64,000 nucleotides of DNA, from positions 85,503,454 through 85,567,453 of the forward strand of contig CM060315.1 of NCBI GenBank assembly GCA_030674185.1, read 5' to 3'. This document shows, in pieces, positions 11,150 to 21,990 of this stretch. The translations under genes were made by a program, and so were the position numbers. The notes below the pieces were generated by a model. It was not told the DNA's origin. It ran no database searches and saw only the letters and a list, made by a program, of their open reading frames with translations. This DNA is from Monoplex corrugatus. Taxonomy: Eukaryota; Mollusca; Gastropoda; Littorinimorpha; Ranellidae. The first letter of the stretch is position 1. Each line of letters opens with the position of its first letter.

Positions 11150-12170
11150 CCATGATAATAATAATAATAATGAGTACTTATAAGCGCAAGATCCAGAGAA
11201 CTCTGCTCCAAGCGCTTTACAATTCACCCTATCTTTACCACCCCTATTCGCCACTTCAACATTAGCAGTTATACATACATATCAATCAAGTCTACTATAA
11301 TTACAATGACATCAACACAAACAGAAACATGTCTATCAAATCTAACCAATAGTTGCCCATCGGACAGACAATAATAGATATTACATCACAAGTTATCCAA
11401 AATACACAAACAACCACACCCACAATGCACATTATATAATACACGAATCATGCGCACAAACGCAACAGCCCAAACAATATTTTAAAGACAGAAACTTTTT
11501 TCACATTTTTCTATACAGATGTGTTTTGAGGCCAGATTTGAATGAGGTGATTGTGTCTGAGTGCCTAAGGATGTTGGGGATGTTGTTCCATGTTTGGGGT
11601 GCTTGATAGGAGAATGCTCGTTGTCCGTATGTTTTTGTTCGAATGCGGGGGATGCGAAAGAGTCATGTGTCTGCAGAAGAACGCAACTGACGGGATGGTG
11701 TGTAGATGTCAAGAAGCGAGGATAGGTATTCTGGCGCAGTGTTCGAGACAATCGAAAAGGAAAGAGTAGCAAGCTTGTAATCTATTCTGTCAGAGACAGG
11801 CAGCCAGTGCAGAGTGCGGATGAGAGGAGTGACATGGTCAAACTTAGAGGATTTAAAGATGAGACGTGCAGCGTTGTTCTGAATCTTTTGAAGTCTGTCT
11901 AAAAGGTTTTTGGGGATGCCAGCTAAGAGAGAGTTGCAGTAATCAATCCTTGAAAGAACAAATGCACAAATTAGCGTTTTGGTTGCATCAACAGACAGGT
12001 AATGACGGACAGAGCTGATTCTACGTAACTCTAGATACGCTACCCTACAGATGTTTGAGATGTGATGCCTGCCTTTCCTGGGTAGATTGTTTATATCTCG
12101 CCTGTCAGCAGCGATAGCTGACATCTGGCGTTTAACTGGGGGAAATGGGTATGACTTTAAATGCCACATT
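11150..12170 (-). pseudogene. CR1/L2-like LINE 3' end
   Basis: Minus-strand frames encode the C-terminal part of a non-LTR reverse transcriptase: LSRIDYCNSLLAGIPKN, LQKIQNNAARLIF, then RTLHWLPVSDRIDYKLATL and RQLRSSADT. After one frameshift near 11665 they continue with RTKTYGQRAFSYQAP. These are hallmark motifs of CR1/L2/Rex1-type elements. The 3' end carries the conserved 'gtaaagcgcttggagcagag' segment and a (ATT)n tail at 11150-11172. It is 5'-truncated at about 12170, so the endonuclease and most of the polymerase are missing. Confidence 0.85.
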
Positions 12171-13187
12171 TTTTTTTAAAGCGCTTTAGCCAAAGTAGGG
12201 TGTATTGTAGATAGCTGAATGGCCAGAACCACGAGCTTTAAAATGACACCAAACACAAATATGTTTGACTGGCAAAGCAGACTGCAGTGTTAGTTCAAAT
12301 ACATGCACAATCACAAGCACGGAGACGGTTAATTTCCGATTTCACAAAATGTTGCTGTTTTAAACCGCCATTATTGCAGTCCTGACAGTTTCCATGCACA
12401 CAGAACAACATGCCACACAAACTACAGCATGCCAGCGTGCACCTCCACTTACTTGAAAGCTTTCGACCTGAACCTGGGAGGAGAGACGCGCGTTTTAATT
12501 ACTCCACTGAATTGGGGTCAAGAGGTTGGTCATCACACACTGCCAGGTGCGTGTTGAATGCAGGTTGAAGTTTTAACACAGTAAGGAATAGTGTATACTC
12601 AACTGCACATGTCAGTCAATTTCTCGGATAAACAGACAACACATCCAGCCACTGAACTGTTGTTCACTATTGTATTTATCATTAGCCAACTGTGACGAAA
12701 AAATAAAGCTACAAGAACTACAAAAGCTGTCTCAAGACTGCAAAACAATTTCAGTGTGTTTTTCACTGTCTGTTTCAACGGTCGAGTCAATCCTTGTGTT
12801 TCCTCCATAAAAGAAAATCCTTTTATTGCAGCAGTAGTGTTGTTAAAAAGAATCCATGGAAATCAAAATTTTGAAAATTCTGTTAGCACCTGTTAAATTG
12901 CAGGACAAATGCATAAAATGAAAAAAAAAACACCATAAAACCGTCACAGTCTGGACCTTCTGCACATTTTTATTCAAAACTCACTGTTCCTGGCATAGTG
13001 TTGCCTGGTCTAAAACGTGTCTACATTCACAACATTTGTTCCGTGATTACACTCTTTTTTTCAGCAGACACTCAAACGCACAGCTCTTGCCCAAGCTGAC
13101 TCTGGACCTAACTTCACTGCTATACACTGTAATATTCCTTGAACAAATTGGTATTTTAAAAAAAGTGTGATTACAACTGGTATTATA
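12171..13187. other. Unassigned sequence next to RAG1-like gene
   Basis: No recognisable coding or repeat feature. It lies downstream of the minus-strand RAG1-like pseudogene and probably includes its 3' flank and one end of that transposon. I could not identify terminal inverted repeats by eye. Confidence 0.4.
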
Positions 13188-16100
13188 CTATTTCTTGGTG
13201 CCCTTTGTCGGTGCGTTAAAGGGCATGGCTGCACGGAGGAGAGGAGACACAACTGTCATGTGTTCCTTCAACAGCACGCGCACCTTGTCCTCTGCTCTGT
13301 GGACACCTCGAACTCACACTTTCAGTTCGTTGACGAAGGCATGTGTCTCTTCTCCACCCTGTTCACCGTGCAGTCCCAAGCCAAAGTGCCAGGTTTTCAT
13401 GAACTCCAGACAGTGGTGTTCCAGAATGTGTTGCTTGGGGATTATCTTAGTTTTGGGGAAGTGTTGTCTGAAATAAGCCATATAGTCACTAATGTATTGT
13501 TCAGTTTCCTTGATGTCCGCTTCTGTTACTGGTTTTGTGTTTGAAATTTTCCTGTGAATGCGATGGTACAGAGAATTGAGCTTTAGTATTTCTTCCCAAT
13601 ATCAACAGCTTGTTTCTTGATGGTCGTATCAGACATCAGTGTGTCTGTAATGTGGGCGACTGACTGGCATATGTTCTCAGTCACGCTTGGCTGAAGATAT
13701 TTGTGGCAGTGGTTGCCAACAAAACTACGTCCATGGTCAGCCTGCACTGTAATTTTGTTTTCCCTCAGTGCAATGTCTAGATTAGATGTTACAGGCCCTA
13801 AGCGAAATGCCAGTGGCTGTCTTCTACATTCTTCTTCTTCTTGTTCTATGTCCTGTAGGAGTTTGTTGTACTCCTCCTCTTTCTGCCGTCGATCAAACAA
13901 AGCTGCATCACCCTCGCCAGTCTGTGCAGAAAGGTCATAAAAAGCTAATTCTGTCCCCAGCCTGTCCAGCTCCCTCTCCTTATCTATGATTCCTGCTTTT
14001 AATTTTTGCATGTTGTTGACATATTTCCCAAAAGGTGACATATTTTCATATATTTTCTCTCTATCCTCTGCCAAACACGCTGCTATATGTTTGTCAAGAC
14101 GATGACAGTCTTCCTCCAGGAGATCATGGTGCTTTTTCGCCACACCAAGAAGAATATGGAGATAGGGTGGGGCAACCTGGCTGAGTGGAACATCAAACAG
14201 TGGGGTGTGTATTACATTGTTAAATGACTTGGCTTTTTTCTTGTCATTACCGCCGTGGATTCTGAACCACCGTCTGTCACGTTTGGTGCTCTTCAGGCTT
14301 CTCTTTGAAGCCACGGGCTGCTCAGCCTGACTTTTCTGAAGGTACCTGTTTGATGTGGTGCACCATAGACAGGGGTGGAGTGACTGTGCACCGGACAGGC
14401 CATAGATTTTCGTGAGAAATTCATATATATAGTCTCCGAACAGAAAAACTCGGATTTGTTTCCCTTTCCATTCTGCCTGCTGTAGATTTTGCAACCTGGT
14501 GTTTGTACGGTCGAAGCAGTTTTTTCAGGTTGTTGTGGTTGTCCTTACAGTTGGCCAGCTCCAGCAAGATGGTGTTTTGCTTTGAGTTTGGCTTCTTCAT
14601 GTTGGCCACCTGTACCATGAGCTTAAAGCTGCCACCCCCATGGTCTCCGCCGATCTTCACCCACACCTCGTTTTCTGGGATGGAATCATCATGCCAGGTC
14701 AGCAGGTTTTCATGGTCACACTGGTCAAGAATATTTCTGACAAAGGCTGGCAGATCATCACTCCCACAGAGTCCAACTGGCATGCTGTCTTGACTTGGAC
14801 TATCTGCTGACTCCAGTCTTTTGTGTTGGATTTTAATATCACTCCCACAGAGTCCAACTGGCATGCTGTCTTGACTTGGACTATCTGCTGACTCCAGTCT
14901 CATGTGTTGGATTTTAATATCACTCCCACAGAGTCCAACTGGCATGCTGTCTTGACTTGGACTATCTGCTGGCATGCTGTCTTGACTTGGACTATCTGCT
15001 GACTCCAGTCTTATGTGTTGGATTTTAATATCACTGCACATTATTTTTCTCTGAAGACGCCTCTCGGCCTTTTCACTTTCCAGTTTAATGCCCAGACTTC
15101 TGACAAACTGGCGTTGCTTTCTCTGCTTGCTCCAGCTGAGGCCAAGACCTGTTCTCCACGCCAGCCCTTGCTTCGCAAGTAACTGAGGGTCTGTTAAATC
15201 CTGCAGCCTGTAGAACTCTTTGTTGGTATGTTTTTGTTGTCTTCTTCAGTTCTGCTGCTTGCTGTTGCACTGTGTCGTCTGGTGAGGATCCTGATACACC
15301 AAGTCGAAACCTGTCTACCTGTCTTGCTCTTTTCTTTTTAAGTGCCAGTCCGGCCACAACTGATGGCTTCCGTGGTTTTACTATTTTTCTCATGATGATA
15401 GGCTGGCCTTTTGTTTTTAGTCTGGCAGTTGATTTGTCATCAGACTCTGCCATTTTAATGCGTGTAAGTGCTGTTAGGTATTGTTCTTCATCTCTGCTGA
15501 GAGGACCACTCAGTTCACTGACACGACGAACTACAGACATGACAATAGGAGAGATTGTGCTGTCAACAGTTTGTACCACTGACTTGGCTTTTTGGGGTGG
15601 TGTTTGTATACAAGTGTCTGTTGTGTTGCTTTTTTGTGTGATGGGAGAGGCTTGCATGTCACTGAAAGATGCTTGTGTCGCACCGACTGGACCATGGCAG
15701 GAGCTCTTCCTGGGCGTGGAAGTGTCAGTGGGGAGAAAGGTATAGTTGTTGTCGTCGGATCCTGTGTCCATATCATGGCCATCAATGGAACTGCTCTGTT
15801 GTGGCTGTTGTGAGCTTCTCTTTCTCTTGGCTGGCCTTCCTCCCTTTGTTTGACTGACAAACACGGAGCAAACGGAACACTGGTGAACAGACATGGCTGC
15901 ATCAGAGTTAACCCACATCGGTGCCACCTTCTCCACATCAGACAGACTGGTTTTCATTATTGTTTTCGATGGAACAGACGACACCTTCAGTTTTCTCAGC
16001 CATGCATAGCACTTTGAGCACAGACTGCTAGAGTGAATATCTGGACTGTCACACGAAATATCTATTTCAAAGAACTCACGAAGCTCTGATGTCGCATACT

Positions 16101-16218
16101 GACAGAGAATGGGAGCCCTGGGCTTTGTTTTTTTGCTGGAACGCCCACCACATGCTCGACACAAAGACTGAAGTCTCTCATTGTGCAAAAACGCAGTGTG
16201 TTCATAAACAACAGCCAT
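13188..16218 (-). pseudogene. N-RAG-type / RAG1-like transposase, frameshifted
   Basis: It starts at ATG 16218 and ends at TAG 13188-13190. The N-terminal Cys-rich module (LCRACGG ... SLCSKCYAWL, residues ~17-75; then HQCSVC) resembles the RAG1 N-terminal region found in molluscan N-RAG elements. Further on, WVKIGGDHGGGSFKLMVQVA with the downstream segment KLLRPYKHQ parallels the first catalytic Asp block of the RAG1/Transib core. VFLFGDYIYEFL followed by GLSGAQSLHPCLWC parallels the second Asp and its CxxC. WHFGLGLHGEQGGEETHA supplies the candidate catalytic Glu. The frame is broken near 15230, near 14510 and near 13590, and by an in-frame TGA near 13305. It cannot make the full protein. Relationship to RAG1 is by motif order seen by eye, not by alignment. 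Confidence 0.72.
14758..15034 (-). repeat. 81-bp coding minisatellite in the RAG1-like gene
   Basis: Three in-frame 81-bp units encode SDIKIQH, RLESADSPSQDSMPVGLCG. The third unit has a 30-bp internal duplication at 14940-14999. They lie immediately N-terminal to the first catalytic-Asp block. Because the unit is a multiple of three, the expansion alone does not break the frame. Confidence 0.92.
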
Positions 16219-16683
16219 TGTTCAATTCTACGCACAACACTTAACACTAATACGTAAGGAAAGAACTACGATCGAAACAGCAAAACTGTTCAGTTCTCTC
16301 ACAACAGTGCTCTGAGTACAAGACTGAATGATGTGATGTTCAAAGTACATTATAGTGAGTAACTTATCCTTAAACTTTCACTTAACTTCATACACCTCAA
16401 CACTCCAGCATCACATATATATTTGGAAACCAGTCTCCAAGTCAACGCAAAAAACAAAACAAAAACAAAAACACAATAAAACGAGAACAAAAGGATGAGA
16501 AAACGGGGAAAAAAAAAGGAGGGGGGGGGGGGGAACAAAAACTCAGTATCAGCGGAACTAGAAGTTTCGACATGTGAAGAATACACGTTTTAACAAAAAA
16601 GCACAGCAGCTGAACACATAGTCACTGCAAAAGTTTGTAGATTACAACGGTACAAATTCTAATTCTCAGTCGTAATGCAGGCA
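16219..16683. other. 5' flank of the RAG1-like gene
   Basis: Purine-rich sequence with a poly(A)/poly(G) tract around 16508-16532. Neither coding potential nor a promoter motif is convincing. Confidence 0.4.
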
Positions 16684-17090
16684 CTTAGAACAAACTTGTA
16701 AATCACAAAAAATCAACATCCAGATATCTTAGGTTCCGTGTCTGCAGACAGGAGAAGACCGGGTGAAATGATCAAGTTTTAATACAGACAAAGAAGGGAT
16801 TCATCCGCAGCTACTGCCGTGACCCCGTCTCGACCCCGCATCCCACCCCCTTCCCCCACTCTGGAATGCCAGGCTTTGAAGGCCTACTTAGAACAAACTT
16901 GTAAATCACAAAAAATCAACATCCAGATATCTTAGGTTCCGTGTCTGCAGACAGGAGAAGACCGGGTGAAATGATCAAGTTTTAATACAGACAAAGAAGG
17001 GATTCATCCGCAGCTACTGCATTGACCCCGTCTCGACCCCGCATCCCACCCCCTTCCCCCACTCTGGAATGCCAGGCTTTGAAGGCCTAC
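16684..17090. repeat. 203-bp direct tandem duplication
   Basis: 16684-16886 and 16887-17090 are almost identical, from 'cttagaacaaacttgtaa' to 'ctttgaaggcctac'. The very low divergence indicates a recent event. Confidence 0.95.
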
Positions 17091-17594
17091 AGCTGCCGTC
17101 CGCAGGTAAACTAAAGAGAACGATTTGGCCAGTTTTGCACAGCCATGCATCGGAAAACTGATCGAACTGGTTGACCAGACGAGCTGCTTGAAGCGTCCCC
17201 CATCATGGATATGCTAATCGGTTTCTCCGAAAGTCTTAGAAATTCCAAGAAAAATTACAGGTGACTAGCCAATCATTGGCCAACAATCAAAGGGCTACAA
17301 CCCTGATTTTACCTTCGTAGATAACAGTGAAACAGTTTGTAGTGTTATTTCCCTTATAGTTTTGCCAGGCGAAGCCGACGAAAAATGAACGTGAATTTCA
17401 CGTTGTTAGGCGCCTGCTACTACCAAAACCACAACGTGACAGTTACGTTCTAGGCAGTCAAGGGGTTAATTTTGTGGCTATGTTTGAGGTATAGAGTACG
17501 TAAATATATAGCTCCGAAGTTCGGTAGTAGCGCGTTCACCATTTCGTAGCCATGACCATATATATATATATATATATATATAATAAAATAATAT

Positions 17595-18200
17595 GTGACC
17601 TCCCACCACGAAATCAGTCTTAACTAGCATTTTGGACATTTTGAGATGTACATATTACTTGAAAGTGTACATTCTGCTGATTATTTTGGTACTTGAATAA
17701 AGCTTGTACTCAAAAAAATGTAGAAGTTATGTATGTTTGAAGTCATTAAGTTGTATGACGGCCATTTTGAGAAAACGGCCTCTAAAGTTTTTGTGTGCTC
17801 TCCTAGACATTTTCCTTAATTTTCTTTATTTGGTGGCTTTGACCCAGTTTTTTTCTAATTTTCGCTGTCATTATCTGAAAGGTGCACCAAAGAGCTTTCC
17901 ATCAGTATATTACATGTGCGGGTATTATACAGGTTACAGTTCATAATAAGAGACAAAAATAGGTACTTTTGATAGGAAATTGCGTTCTTTCTGCTGCGAC
18001 CAGTGCATTAAAGTACCATTTTAAATTGATTAATAATATTTTTTCAAGAAAAACATTTCTGTGGGGGATAGATTATAGTCTACAGAAATCAGTTTTGAGA
18101 AAAAATCAAAACACCCCAGATAGATTTTCAGTCACCTTTTCAGCTCCTAGTGCTGTTCAACTGATTGCGAGTTAAGACTGATTTCGTGGTGGAAGGTCGC
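17595..18200. mobile_element. 606-bp MITE with ~30-bp terminal inverted repeats
   Basis: The left end GTGACCTCCCACCACGAAAT and the right end ATTTCGTGGTGGAAGGTCGC are inverted copies. The match continues inward through 'cagtcttaact'. It is flanked by AT-rich sequence, so a short TA-type target duplication is likely but cannot be read unambiguously. No transposase; non-autonomous, superfamily undetermined. Confidence 0.85.
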
Positions 18201-18208
18201 ATATATAT

Positions 18209-19763
18209 ATCATCATCATCATCATCAGGTGCCCTGCCGCATGGCGTTGGCGATCATGGACTTCCATCTGTCTCTATCTCTCGTTGCCCCTAGCATCTCT
18301 CCCACCTCCCTCATCCCCAGCCACTCTGCAAGTCTGTCCAGCATTTTCTCCCTGGGTCTACCTGGTGCTCTCTTTCCCTCAAGCTTTCTCGTTGTGACCA
18401 GGTGCTCCAAATCCCCCTTCCTCATAAAATGGCCTATAAATGTTGCCTGTCTTTTCCTAATCTTCCTTATGAGTGATCTACTTGTGTCTGCCTCCATCAA
18501 GACTGTCTCATTTGTTTTCTTTGCTGTCCATGGAACTCTCAACATTCTTTTTAGAAACCATATCTCGGCTGCCTCAATCTTGTTCTGGCTTTGTTTGTTG
18601 ACTGTCCATGCCTCACATCCGTACAACAGTATTGGTTCTATATAACATTCAAGAACTCTCTTCCTGATGTTAATTGATAGGCATTTGTTGGTAAGAATGC
18701 CTGTCATATTCCCGAATGCTGTTTTGGCTTGGCCGATTCTGCCGGCTATTTCTGATGTGCATCTGCCTTCTGATGAAATGATCGTTGAATTTATCACCTG
18801 TGTCATGGTTGTGCCATTTGCTGTTATTTTGCATGAGGGGATTTCATGTTTTTTTACTGATCACCATGACTTCAGTCTTCCTGCTGTTTAGTTCCAACCC
18901 CTTACCTTTGCTTTCTATTTCTAGTATATTCACAAGGTTTTGTAGGTCCCTTTCACTTTCTGCAATTAGCACGGTGTCATCTGCGTATCGATTGTTGTTT
19001 ATTATTTTCCCTCCAACCTTTAATCCAGGGTCTTCTTCTAGGTTTCTCATGTTTTCGCTGTAAAGTGAAAACAGATCTGGTGACAAAACACAACCCTGTC
19101 TGACTCCTCTTTTGATGTTTTGGAAAGAGCTTACATTGTTTTCTATTCTCATTGCAGCTGTTCGTTCCCAGTACATATTTCTGATTATTCGTAGATCTTT
19201 TCCATCAGCATTGACTCTCCAGTTGGTGATCAATTCATCATGTCCGATCGAAAGCCTTGGTGTAGTCAACAAAGCATAAATACAAATTCTTATTCATCTC
19301 ATTTGACCTCTCTATGATAGTTCTTAGGATGTATATGGCATTAATAGTTCCTTTCCCTTCCACAAATCCACACTGTTCTTCTGCTATTTCTCTTTTGATT
19401 CTATTCCTTGTCCTCATCATGATTATTCTTAACAGGATTTTTGTTACATGACTTATCAAACTGATTGTGCGATGGAGTTCGCATTCTATAGCCCCTGTCT
19501 TCTTTGGAAGTGCAATGAAAATTGATTAAAGACCTTTTTGAGGATGACAGAAACGAGGAACACGTTATAAAAAAGAACTTTGAAGGACCACCCATAATGA
19601 AAGATGAAGTTAGAGTGGCACTGAAAAAGATGAAACCAGGAAAAGCCCCAGGACCAGACAACATTACTACAGAGATGATTGAAGCCCTGGAGGAATTTGG
19701 CATAGAAAAAATAACAGTCCTCCTAAATGAAATTTACGACACTGGAAAAATCCCCAAAGATAT
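18209..19763 (-). pseudogene. LINE (family A) with inverted 5' part
   Basis: Minus-strand frames from 19526 down to 18225 encode a reverse transcriptase and C-terminal domain: GFVEGKGTINAIYILRT, LCFVDYTKAFDR, the catalytic block YADDTVLIAESERDL, ILLYGCEAWTVNKQSQN and KRAPGRPREKMLDRLAEWLG. They end in a (CAT)n tail at 18209-18228. The frame is broken several times. The next upstream coding piece (RKNFEGPP-like, KMKPGKAPGPDNITTEMIE) is instead on the + strand at 19525-19763. It joins the minus part with a 3-bp overlap, the signature of twin priming. The same family occurs at 39.2-43.0 kb and 50.2-53.1 kb. Confidence 0.9.
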
Positions 19764-19805
19764 ATATGTGTATATATATTGATAATTGATAGATAAGTAG
19801 ATCTC

Positions 19806-20100
19806 ATCATCTTTGTCATCATCATTGCCCTGCCACATGGCGTTGGCAATTATTGCCCACCATACAAATCTATCCTTTGTCGCTGCAAGTATATCTCCCG
19901 CCCTCACTATTTTCTCCCACCCTCTCTGTCTTCATCTCCTCCACAAGTCTGTCCAGTATTTCTCCTTAGGTCTGGTCTACCTGGTGCTGTTTTTCATTCC
20001 AGCTTTCCTGTTATGACTAGGTGCTCTAATTTCTCTTTCCTGATAAAAGGTCCTATAAATGCTACTTGCCTTTTCTTAATCTTCTTCATTAAATATATAT
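19806..20100 (-). pseudogene. LINE family A, severely 5'-truncated copy
   Basis: The minus-strand sequence repeats the last ~290 bp of LINE family A, around 'cgccatgtggcagggcaa' and the (ATG)n tail. It is separate from and adjacent to the copy at 18209-19763. Confidence 0.8.
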
Positions 20101-20535
20101 AAATGTATGTAGGCCTACATATGTGTGTGTCTGTTTGTCTGTCTGTCTGTGTCTTTGTATAGAGCTGATTGGAGACTATTATCTGTTCTGTGAAATTTCT
20201 GGTGATAATAGTGAGTGTGTCATTAATATTTTTGTCTTTATAAATTTATGATTGATCTTGTTTTCATTTTTATTGCTATAGCTGGTGTTACTATTTTTGT
20301 TATGATTAGTACCCCTTTCACAACAGCTGACTGGCAACAGTGTAGCTAACTGATTTGAAACTTCTCCTCTGAATGTGTGTGGCAATTGGCAGCTGCAGTT
20401 TTTACCCTGCATTTTCAACTACGTTATGTCAGTAATGACACAGTTCAAGTTGATGATTGTTATGATGGTGAAATTGATGAGGATGGTGATTTTACTTTGA
20501 AAATAACAACAGTAGTGTGGTTATGTGTGTTGCAG

Positions 20536-20628
20536 AAGCCCCAGCAGCAGCCGCCCCACAAGTGACAAAAGCAGAAGCAGCAGCTGTTTCACCGCCTGTA
20601 ACATTTGACCAACTTGGAGGATCTTCCG
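20536..20628 (+). CDS. MTDH: LYRIC/metadherin-like gene, penultimate exon
   Basis: The 93-nt exon lies between a TTGCAG acceptor and a G|GTGAGA donor and is phase 1 on both sides. It encodes (E)APAAAAPQVTKAEAAA then VSPPVTFDQLGGSS, an alanine/proline-rich, probably disordered segment. Joined to the terminal exon it reads LGGSSDPWIEAP. The phase agreement of three independently found exons is the main support. The upstream intron is 16.8 kb and full of transposons. The amino acids alone would not identify the family. Confidence 0.65.
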
Positions 20629-20939
20629 GTGAGACTTGTTCCATCACAAGAATCTTCTTTCTGGACCACTGAAATTATGCCAGAATGATGGAAATTGCAT
20701 TTCATTTTCTGATTCCAGTATTAAGGATTTTATTCCATGTTTTCAAACACTCTTCATCTCATTCTCTTTCTTTACAATTTTTGCTTTGTGTATTTTTTCT
20801 GTATATTTTTTGTTTGCGAACGTAAGGTGCCTGTCAGGATTGTCCACTAAGAAAAAAAAACGTTTTAGGCCATGTTGGCATAGAAGTAGAAACCACTTTC
20901 CACTTTGATAATGCGGGCGTCATTGGTTTGACCCTCAAG
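20629..20939. other. Intron sequence
   Basis: AT-rich, no recognised feature. Confidence 0.6.
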
Positions 20940-20944
20940 GCATG

Positions 20945-21290
20945 CCACCATGGTTTTACTTAGACTTCTTGGCTTTTGTGATAAAGCGATGCACTTAAAA
21001 TATCAGGTTTTGAGTTCAGTGCCCCCTTGTAACATAACATTTGGCTTGTTCCCTGCCACTTATAGTGCTGCAATCATTCTGATGATGTCGGTGCTTCAAA
21101 AGTCCCACCCCACTCCCATCCCTTTTTCAAGACTGTGCCGGCACATACAGTTTGCACAGGTCCAAGGAGTTTCCAGATAATTACTGATAGATTTGGGAGG
21201 AGCACATGCTGGAATTGTCCAGATGCAATAAACTGCTCTTGAACAAACTCCAGGTTCCAGTACAAACACCAGACTCAGTAGGGTAGACAA
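20945..21290 (+). mobile_element. tRNA-derived SINE (family S-b)
   Basis: It begins with a tRNA-like head containing degenerate A-box and B-box sequences ('tggttttacttagac', 'aggttttgagttcagt'). The body includes 'caatcattctgatgatgtcggtgctt' split over positions 21070-21095 and 'ctgatagatttgggaggagc' near 21184. The same body occurs inverted at 38270-38545, and in part at 35080-35265, which shows that it is a dispersed family. Confidence 0.65.
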
Positions 21291-21765
21291 TATTATATAC
21301 AGCCCATAAGTTGGGTAGAATGTCAGGACTTTGCTAGTTCCTAGAGTTTATGCACAACTACAACTTATGCCATGATCATGTTGGATCTTTTTCCATCACA
21401 TGGCATTTGCAGTATTGGTGTGTACTGAATGTATTCAGAGTGTAGAGATGCTGCCTTGATTATACGGCAGTCGCTTCCTTTTTTCTGCTTTTCCATTGGG
21501 TTAGGTAAGGCAATGGTGCCGATCTCACCTTTCTCATCCCCTCATAGCCAATTGACACACTGAATTGGTGCGTGCGAGTTCTTTGTGAGTGCTGGAGGGT
21601 GTAGAAATTACATCTTACCCAGTCATTGATATCATGTCCTCACATTTTTTCTTTTTTACTTCTGATTTAGTGTATCTTGAAGCTCTGTGTGTGTACTATA
21701 AGTGGTGTGTAGGTTATGTCAGAATCAAAATGGATTCAGCATGTATGGTATGTTTCATGTGAAAT

Positions 21766-21933
21766 ACTGTTAGTGTGTATCCTGACCACACTGTCTGTTT
21801 CTTCCACTGCCAAGTAAGTCAGTCACATTTTATTTCTAGCATGTTGTGTGTGTTTTTGTGTGTGTGTGTGTGTATGTGTGTGTGTGTGTATGCTCTCTCT
21901 CACTGTCTCTCTCTGTCTCTTTCTCTCTCTTTT

Positions 21934-21990
<57 letters not shown>

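Larger units (their letters stand above)
7594..17469. mobile_element. Outer TTAA element with nested insertions
   Basis: The left border is TTAA (7594-7597) followed by CCCCTTGACTGCC. The right border is GGCAGTCAAGGGG followed by TTAA (17466-17469), the exact inverted repeat. TTAA target duplication plus short inverted repeats is the piggyBac hallmark. The 9.9 kb between them includes a second complete piggyBac (7676-10616), a CR1/L2-like LINE end and a RAG1-like gene. The acidic piggyBac-type N-terminus at 10748-11134 (-) may be the outer element's own transposase. The same end motif occurs at 23919 and 29489. The alternative is two solo ends of separate copies. Confidence 0.55.

Noticed and set aside
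13167..13544. 125-codon plus-strand frame
   Set aside because: Antisense shadow of the C-terminal part of the RAG1-like pseudogene, which reads better on the minus strand.
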